A stretch of 64,000 nt of DNA, taken from Jaltomata sinuosa. Taxonomy: Eukaryota; Streptophyta; Magnoliopsida; Solanales; Solanaceae. Location of the stretch: the NCBI GenBank assembly GCA_003996215.1, contig QJPP01007220.1, positions 930,001 through 994,000 of the forward strand, in the 5' to 3' direction. The notes under the pieces are model-generated. The model was not told the DNA's origin and searched no databases. It saw nothing but the letters and a program-made list of their open reading frames with translations. How positions within the stretch are numbered: the stretch's first letter is position 1; the number at the start of each line of letters is the position of its first letter. Shown here piece by piece: positions 57,781 to 64,000 of the stretch. The position numbers and the translations under genes are program-made.

Positions 57781-58080
57781 TTTCTTATTTGGGCCAAGGG
57801 AAAATAGATAGCTCAATGGGCCAAGTGAAGGTTATGCATAGACATGTTAATTGTTCATTTTCTAATTGGGCCTAGTGGAAATAGATAGCCCAAAGGGCCT
57901 AGTGAACGTTAGGCATAGTCATGATTGTTCATTTTCTATTTGAGCCAAGTAAAAACAGATAGCCCAATGGGCCAAGTGAAGGTTATGCATAGACATGTTA
58001 ATTGTTCATTTTCTACTTGGGCCAAGTGAAAATGGATAGCCCAAGGACCTAATTAAGGTAGGTTTATGCGTATACATGTT
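57781..58080. repeat. 76-bp minisatellite, 4 copies, rich in TGGGCC
   Basis: Units begin near 57791, 57868, 57942 and 58019. Shared blocks are GGGCCAAGTGAAGGTTATGC, ATAGACATGTTAATTGTTCA, TTTTCTA, ATAGATAGCCCAA. Confidence 0.9.
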
Positions 58081-58083
58081 TAA

Positions 58084-58340
58084 GAGTCAAGGGTCAAAAA
58101 TGCACCTAAGGTATTTCAGTTTTTTTTGAGTTTCATATATGAATTATTGAGAGTGTGAGAGATTCTACCTGACCTACCACCCAATGGTTAGCGAAACACA
58201 CCATCAAATATTAGTCTGGGTGTGTTTCGCTAACCATTGAGTGATTGTTCAGGTAGAAAACTCACACTCCCGTCTTCAATAGTTCAGGTATGAAACTCAA
58301 AAAATTGAGATAGTTTAGGTGTGTTTTTAACCCTTAACTC
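58084..58340. mobile_element. Long-TIR MITE, 257 bp
   Basis: Left GAGTCAAGGGTCAAAAATGC and right GTGTTTTTAACCCTTAACTC are inverted. AATGGTTAGCGAAACACACC / GGTGTGTTTCGCTAACCATT form a 20-base perfect inner stem. Almost the whole element pairs. Confidence 0.9.
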
Positions 58341-58719
58341 CATGTTTAATTGATCGGACACTACTTGAAAACAAGTTCTTCTACCTTCTACTCCAAAACG
58401 AACTATTCCAAATGTTTCGAGTGTTCTAAATGTTTATAGGCCTAGGGTAATTTGACTGGCATATCTCATGAGATTAGCTACCCCTCCTTCTATATGGATA
58501 GCTATCCCTCCTTCTATATATGTCATCACAAACAAAGACTAAAGCAACTGTTGGATGCCCCACTAGGTATAAGCTTGATTTCTAAGAGCAAAAATTAAAG
58601 ACCAACCTAATTGAAGGGCAAAATGTGCAATTAAATGAAGTAAAAGTGTATGTTATTTTTTCTTTTCACTTGACTACTAAAAGTATAGATTTCACTTGAA
58701 TACATTTACTACTTGCTTG

Positions 58720-59130
58720 GATGGTTGTTATCTATTGTATTGTATTGTGTTGTGTTATTAGTTTAAAGGAATTTTTGACTTAAATACAATGTTTGTTTTT
58801 TGACGGTTACTTAGATTTTATCGTATTGTATGGTTAAATCCATCGCTAGGTAACGATGAAAAGTCTTCTTTTGTGTAATGATCGATTTAGTGTAAGACAA
58901 CTTATTTTTTCTTCTTCTCATTTTGTTTTTACTTATTAGTTAATAATCTTATTTTACCCTTTACGCTACCTTTTTATAGTATCTCTACCACGTATCCTAC
59001 TTTTCTTTTAGGTTTATCCTTCAATTTGTTGACGTGTGACATTATGTAACGACGAAAAATGATTTAATCTATCCGAATGTCGTATTCAATATTAAAACAG
59101 TAAAGTACAATACAATATCCAAATGTTCAA
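58720..59130. mobile_element. hAT-like MITE, copy 2
   Basis: TTGCTTGGATGGTTGTTATC and ATTGTATTGTATTGTGTTG at the left, AGTACAATACAATATCC and CAAATGTTCAAAGG at the right. The internal order matches 33465. CATCGCTAGGTAACGATGAA and CATTATGTAACGACGAAAAA lie in the interior. Confidence 0.65.
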
Positions 59131-59289
59131 AGGATTATATATTATGGATACATAAATCGTTTTAAAAATATTTACATCCTTGGTTGAACTTGTTTTACTA
59201 GGGCTTCTCTTTTTTCACCTGCAAAAACAGAATGAAGGAAAACAGTATGATAAGTTAGCAGTAAATACAGAAAAATACACTCAGAAAAT

Positions 59290-59410
59290 CTCGGTTGCTC
59301 GGACCCTTCAATAATGTCAAGGGGTATGTGTCGGATCATTTCAAAGTAGTGCATTTTTGGAGGATCCGATATGAGTGCAACAACATTTTTGGAGAGTCTG
59401 AACAGTATAA
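59290..59410. mobile_element. Short foldback MITE (family F), copy 3
   Basis: CGGTTGCTCGGACCCTTCAA, GTGTCGGATCATTTC / TTTGGAGGATCCGATAT, TTTTTGGAGAGTCTGAACAG. Lies in the 3' flank of the squalene synthase gene. Confidence 0.8.
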
Positions 59411-59509
59411 CTCAAAATGCTGATTTTTTTTTTTCGAAATTTACATTTTTAACTTTCTTTGCATTAATTTTACTCAAGTAAGAACACTTATAGTCATCTG
59501 AATGCTCAC

Positions 59510-62500
59510 CTATGGTCTCTGAGGTATTTTTGTTGATAAAAGAACAGCCAGCATGATGAAAAATAAAACAATCTGCAAAAGAAATTGGGTGTATGTAAAC
59601 AACAACATAGCTAATGTATCCCACAAGTGGGGTCCGGGAAGGGTGTTGTGTACGCAAGAGAGACTGTTTCCGATAGACCATCCGCTCATGTAAAGTATGT
59701 ATGTAAAGCATGAACTAAATATCAGCAAAAAAACTCACCAAAACTGGAATATTATAATTAGGCTGATGGCTGAATGTGTAAGATTTCCTGGTGGTAAATA
59801 AAGTCATCAACTGATACTGTCAAAAATTTGCATAAAAGAATTACAAAGGAAACATATAATTACAAACCTTTGATTGATCAAGGTTCCAGAGTCTCTGCAA
59901 GTTTTCGAGATTGCTTCAAGCCTCTTCAAAGTACTCGTGGCGTTTGGATCATCGTGATCAACCTGAAAGAATCGATTGATAAGTTGTTTTATCGAGCAAA
60001 GATGAAATTAAAGAATCAAAATTTGACTTATAAAGTAGAAAACATAGTCGAATTTCAGCTAATATTTGAACATCAGATGGACTAATTTAGAAGTTACAGT
60101 TTAGCTCTTCATGGACTAATTTAGAAGTTACAACTACGCCTCAGTTTCAAAAAAGTTGGGGTCAGCTATATGAACTCTAGAGGGACAATTGGATGAAAAA
60201 CTCTAACGATGCAGATGTGAACGTGAAAAAGGAAAATTGAGCAATTCTAAACTTAAGTCAATAACCTCTAGAATGAGTAAGTCACAACTGCAGACAGTGG
60301 TGAAATCAGAATTTTTACTAAGGGGAGTCAAAATATAATGAAGTAAGCGCACGATTCAATATATATTATTCATTGCAGGCACGGATGTCTCCACTACTTA
60401 CTGCAGAGTTAACGTTTTTCTGAGAATAGTACATGTTATACCTTGGATTCCATTATACAACAGAAGTCGAAGAAAGCTCCATAGACATCAGCCATCGTCC
60501 TCGTTTGATCAATAATCTTAGCACAGAGGCCTAGAAAGAAGAAACCAAAGAGCAAAACATAGTGAGGAATTGTTGTTATTCACAAAAGATTATCGGACAC
60601 CTTAATGTTCCAGCTAGAACGCGAGCAGTTTAGCTGGTAAGAAAAAATTGATATGTATACTGAGACTCGTGTATATTAACCTTGTTTGTTGAAATAACAG
60701 ACATCATATTGATAAGTCGTGTATCTTTACCTCGTCTCATTTCAACAACGCCTCTGAAAATTTCAACGTTGTTGTAGTACATCGTCAAATTCCCCATATT
60801 TATGACCTGGAAGTATAAGAAAGTCAGTATAGTATAACTGCAAATTGAGTGATTACTACAATGAAAAGCTTAAACTGATTCTGTTTATACTTTCCAGAAC
60901 AGATCATGCCACATTTTCATAAGCAGACCAATATACGCAGTACAAAAATTAGGACATACGGGGAAAAGCAACGTTGTGAACTGTTCAAGTGAAATTTATA
61001 ATACCTGCGGAATTGCACAGAACTGAAAGATAGCAGGATCTCGTAAATTAGACATGTAAGTCAGACAATCTTCTGCATGTAATAAAGCATTGGTGACCAT
61101 TTCGTTCAGACATTGTACTGCCTTGACGGAGTTTTCCTCGTACTTAAAGTCCTGAGGCACGTAAAGAAGATGGCAATTACAGATCAACGAATCAATGAAC
61201 GAACTTCAAACAAGAAATAACACTTCTTATGATGATAACAAACCTCAAGTTTGTTAACATATTTACTCCAAATTTGACGGGGCCAAAACATACGACACTT
61301 TGGTACTTCATTTATGTCTTCCAGATAATCTCGAATGATGCTTATTTTCTGAAATACATTGCCAAAAATTATGCTTGTATCACTAGCCTGCACACAAAGT
61401 TTCTCAAATGTCGGATGTTAGGGACATTACCTGAAGAAATAAACCCATGGAAATCGAGAGGGATTCTGGTGCTAAATCTTCTCTTCCGGAAGCATAAAAA
61501 AGTTTTGACAAGCCTAATCCACAAAGTCCAGCTGCATAGTGACAATATTCATTATAATCGTCGATTGTTTCTACCTGCACGAGACCATATGACTTTTTAA
61601 GTGAAATTTATGGATTTAAAAGGGACAAGACGTGATCATAAAAGCATAAGTGAATTCAGGATTCAGAGTCAGCGAGTTCAGAATATGCAATGAAGCTCAT
61701 CATGCGTATTAGACATAGTTTTTAATATTCCGCGAATCACCTCCTTGCATAGAAATTTTGCCATTCCTTCACCCATTCTCTTGGTAATATCCTTAATCAC
61801 CTCCTGATAACTGCAAAATACGCGGAATATTTCACTTACAAATACTCTTACAACTAAGTATCATTCCGATTTTTTTTGTAAGAACTCACTTTTTACCAAG
61901 CTCCAGGAAAGCAGAGGAAACATGATGGAATTGGTCCATAAGAACCTTGAAGTCCTTTGTACCACCTAATGAATACGTTAAAAACAAATAGCCTTATATA
62001 CGTTATATATACTCAGAGGACGAGGTAGAATTTTCACCAAGGGGTTCATCATCTACTATATATACGTTAAAAAAAGAAAAACCTTATATATACAATATGA
62101 TTTTCCAGCGATGAATCCCCCTCCATCCCTCTAGCTTCGCCCCTGCCCTACCTAGGGGCGGAGTTAAAGGTAAAGAAGCTAGGGGGTTCATTGTTAACTT
62201 CAAAGTATAGCATCATTTTTGCATTTTGTTTTTGAATCTCTTATTAGGATTTCTGGTTCCGTCACTGGCCTCACCACAGAACAAGAAAATAAAAAGCCGA
62301 TCGCGGAGTGAAAGAACAAAACTATAAGATTAATCAAAGAATACTCACATGAAAAATGCCATTCAGGATCATAGAAGTGGCAATAAAAGTTTCTCAAAAT
62401 AGGTACTCTAACCTCAATGGCTAAGCTGGTATCATCCTCTGCTCAATAATTAGAAGGGGAAATCAAAATAATTAGTGAAACTAATTAACTAATTAACTAC

Positions 62501-63387
62501 TATGGAATGGAACAAACATACCAACAGTGTCAAGTGCTCTAAGAACCAAATAGTAAACACAAACCTGCAAGTTGGATGAAATTTCATTAAACTCAACCTT
62601 TCATAACAAGGAGATCATATATATATAAGAGCCTATGTTGCTCGGACTCTTTTGCTATGAGTGTGTGTCGGATCCTCCAAAATGAGGATCTGATCGACAC
62701 GAGCGCAACATCAATTTTGGAGAGTCCGAGCAACATATATAAGAGCAAAAGAAAAAGAATCATGCAAGAAAGAAAATAATTAGGTTTCCACATTTTGCTT
62801 TGGAGATGAAATTAATTACATAGCTACTTTTCTTTTTAGTGTACCAACAAGAATATCACCATCTTATTCTCTACTATTCTTTTAATATTACTCTTGATGA
62901 AATGATTTATAGTCACGCCAATATTCATGACTTTTTGAAGCTACAAATTTCAAAAGTTCTTTTTTTCTTTCTTAAAATTCATATTAAGTAAACACACAGC
63001 AACATAAATTGAGACGAAGGTGTTTACATGCCTTATTTTCTTAGGTCACCAACTTCACTTTTATGTATGATTACTTGTTATCATTTAAATAACTCGATAA
63101 TGTTGAAACATAAAAGACATATGATATCCTAAACACGTGATGCATGTAAATATTTTTTACACTATCAGCATATAAAAAGTTCAATTTTTTTTTTAACTTA
63201 CCACATCGCGGAGGTCGCTAGGAAGCTGTTGAATGACGATAGCAAAGCTACGAGAGACCTTGCGGAGAGTAACGTAGCAGAAGGCCCAGTGTGGCTGCAA
63301 TGGCATCTTCTTCGCGATGCGCTTAGCCGATAACATGAGCTTCATCAATGGATATAACTCATCTGGATGCCTCAAAATCTCCCCCAT
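59510..63387 (-). CDS. SQS: Squalene synthase (farnesyl-diphosphate farnesyltransferase)
   Basis: Thirteen exons, in transcript order: 63202-63387, 62522-62564, 62349-62438, 61890-61965, 61741-61810, 61431-61574, 61244-61348, 61005-61151, 60731-60806, 60442-60530, 59868-59962, 59739-59787 and 59510-59572. All are GT-AG, and the frame closes at 1233 bases, 410 residues, the family's length. The enzyme joins two farnesyl diphosphates to presqualene diphosphate, then makes squalene with NADPH, in the ER membrane. This is the entry to sterols and triterpenes. Visible are the first Asp-rich motif DTVEDD (74-79), the catalytic tyrosine in YCHYAAG (Y168), the second Asp-rich motif DYLED (210-214), and a C-terminal membrane anchor (about 388-403). 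The N-terminus is slightly shorter, and several usually conserved positions differ (for example AGLCG and FDFCC where AGLVG and FDFSC are usual). It could therefore be a divergent second paralogue rather than the housekeeping SQS. Confidence 0.95.
59598..59700 (-). mobile_element. SINE family A in SQS intron 12
   Basis: ACAACAACATAGCTAATGTA, CCCACAAGTGGGGTCCGGGA, GTTGTGTACGCAAGAGAGAC, GTTTCCGATAGACCATCCGC. Between GTGTACGCA and GAGACTGTTTCC the usual middle block is deleted. Confidence 0.8.
62010..62275. repeat. Dispersed repeat in SQS intron 3
   Basis: TCACCAAGGGGTTCATCATC, CTAGCTTCGCCCCTGCCCTA, GGGGCGGAGTTAAAGG and GGTTCCGTCACTGG are typical of a dispersed element also seen at 48785 in related form. 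Confidence 0.5.
62635..62736. mobile_element. Short foldback MITE (family F), copy 4, SQS intron 1
   Basis: A perfect 16-base terminal inverted repeat, ATGTTGCTCGGACTCT / AGAGTCCGAGCAACAT. Inner GTGTCGGATCCTCCAAAATG / GAGGATCTGATCGACACGAG also pairs. 102 bp. Confidence 0.9.
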
Positions 63388-63667
63388 TGATCTTATAAAT
63401 TTTGTTTACTATACTGTTTCAGAAAACAAGTGTGACAACATGAAGAGTGTGATCAATTGATAGTATATATAAACATCGCTGAAACTAAGATATCTTGGCC
63501 ACTAACCAAACAAACAGAAGAAAATGGTCTTTTCATACCTCTTATGCACGTATAAGGTGCGAAAAATATAGACTAATTATATAATGAAGAAGTGATTTGA
63601 TGTCTGAGCAATTTCTAAATCAAAATGCATCACACATACAAGTGGTGTTGGTTGGGTTGGATACCAA

Positions 63668-63671
<4 letters not shown>
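63388..63671 (-). promoter_or_regulatory. SQS promoter region
   Basis: A TATA box TTTATATATACT on the minus strand lies at 63463-63474, about 80 bases before the ATG. No other factor site is argued for. Confidence 0.55.

Positions 63672-63713
<42 letters not shown>
63672..63713. repeat. (TA)n microsatellite, about 21 units
   Basis: Uninterrupted TA dinucleotides about 290 bases upstream of the SQS start codon. Beyond it to 64000 only AT-rich DNA is seen. Confidence 0.95.
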
Positions 63714-63716
<3 letters not shown>

Positions 63717-64000
63717 ATATTCTTTTCTTACTAAATGTATTCGATCAACATTATGATATCGAGTTCATCTGAATCTAATAATTTTTAACGTACAAGATAA
63801 ATTTATGTGTAAAACTGACTAACCCCATGCTTTAAAAAACAACGAATATAATACTTACTAAAAATCTTAATCGTGGAACTCATAAACGTAAATCCTGAAT
63901 CTATCTCGACTCGATATTATAGATATTACTATATATATTCAATAGTTTCATGCAACATGAACCATGATGTTATATTATTCAAACAAACGTGAGCCATGTG

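Overview
The window is nuclear DNA of a flowering plant, and the repeats point to the nightshade family (Solanaceae). At least four tRNA-type SINE families typical of that family are scattered on both strands. They are called A to D here: A is TS-like with a (TTG)n tail, and B, C and D are separate families. They sit among many foldback MITEs, a Ty1-copia retrotransposon, a chloroplast ycf2 fragment and a small chimeric rRNA fragment. I cannot fix the genus from sequence alone. Genes have GT-AG introns and AT-rich intergenic DNA.

Eight protein genes are supported. From left to right: a 703-residue ankyrin/tandem CCCH zinc-finger protein (+); an ER lysophosphatidic acid acyltransferase of the LPAT2 type in 11 exons (+), whose intron 7 holds a 4.66-kb copia element; two arabinogalactan peptide genes (-); a DNAJC9-type J-domain protein in 8 exons (-); an A20/AN1 stress-associated protein with a 2.5-kb leader intron (+); a bHLH48/60-type transcription factor in 7 exons (-); and a complete 13-exon squalene synthase (-). 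For every multi-exon gene I placed all coding exon boundaries by hand, and the reading frame closes exactly (382, 288, 365 and 410 residues).

The genes do not form an operon or obvious cluster. LPAT2 (phospholipid synthesis) and squalene synthase (sterol/triterpene synthesis) are both ER-membrane lipid enzymes but lie 40 kb apart. Gene-poor stretches (2.7-9 kb, 20.4-25.1 kb, 31.6-34.4 kb, 45-59.5 kb) are filled with MITEs, SINEs and simple repeats.

I did not find a new multi-gene system. The most interesting points are: (1) four diverged tandem copies of a core promoter plus leader in front of the bHLH gene; (2) two E2F-type sites just upstream of the TATA box of the DNAJC9-type gene; (3) a 25S/18S rRNA chimera; (4) a copia copy with near-identical LTRs but a broken gag-pol lacking the reverse-transcriptase motif A aspartate, inserted inside a SINE in the LPAT2 intron; (5) a SINE with five tandem head units; (6) a MITE whose first base supplies the last base of the LPAT2 stop codon.
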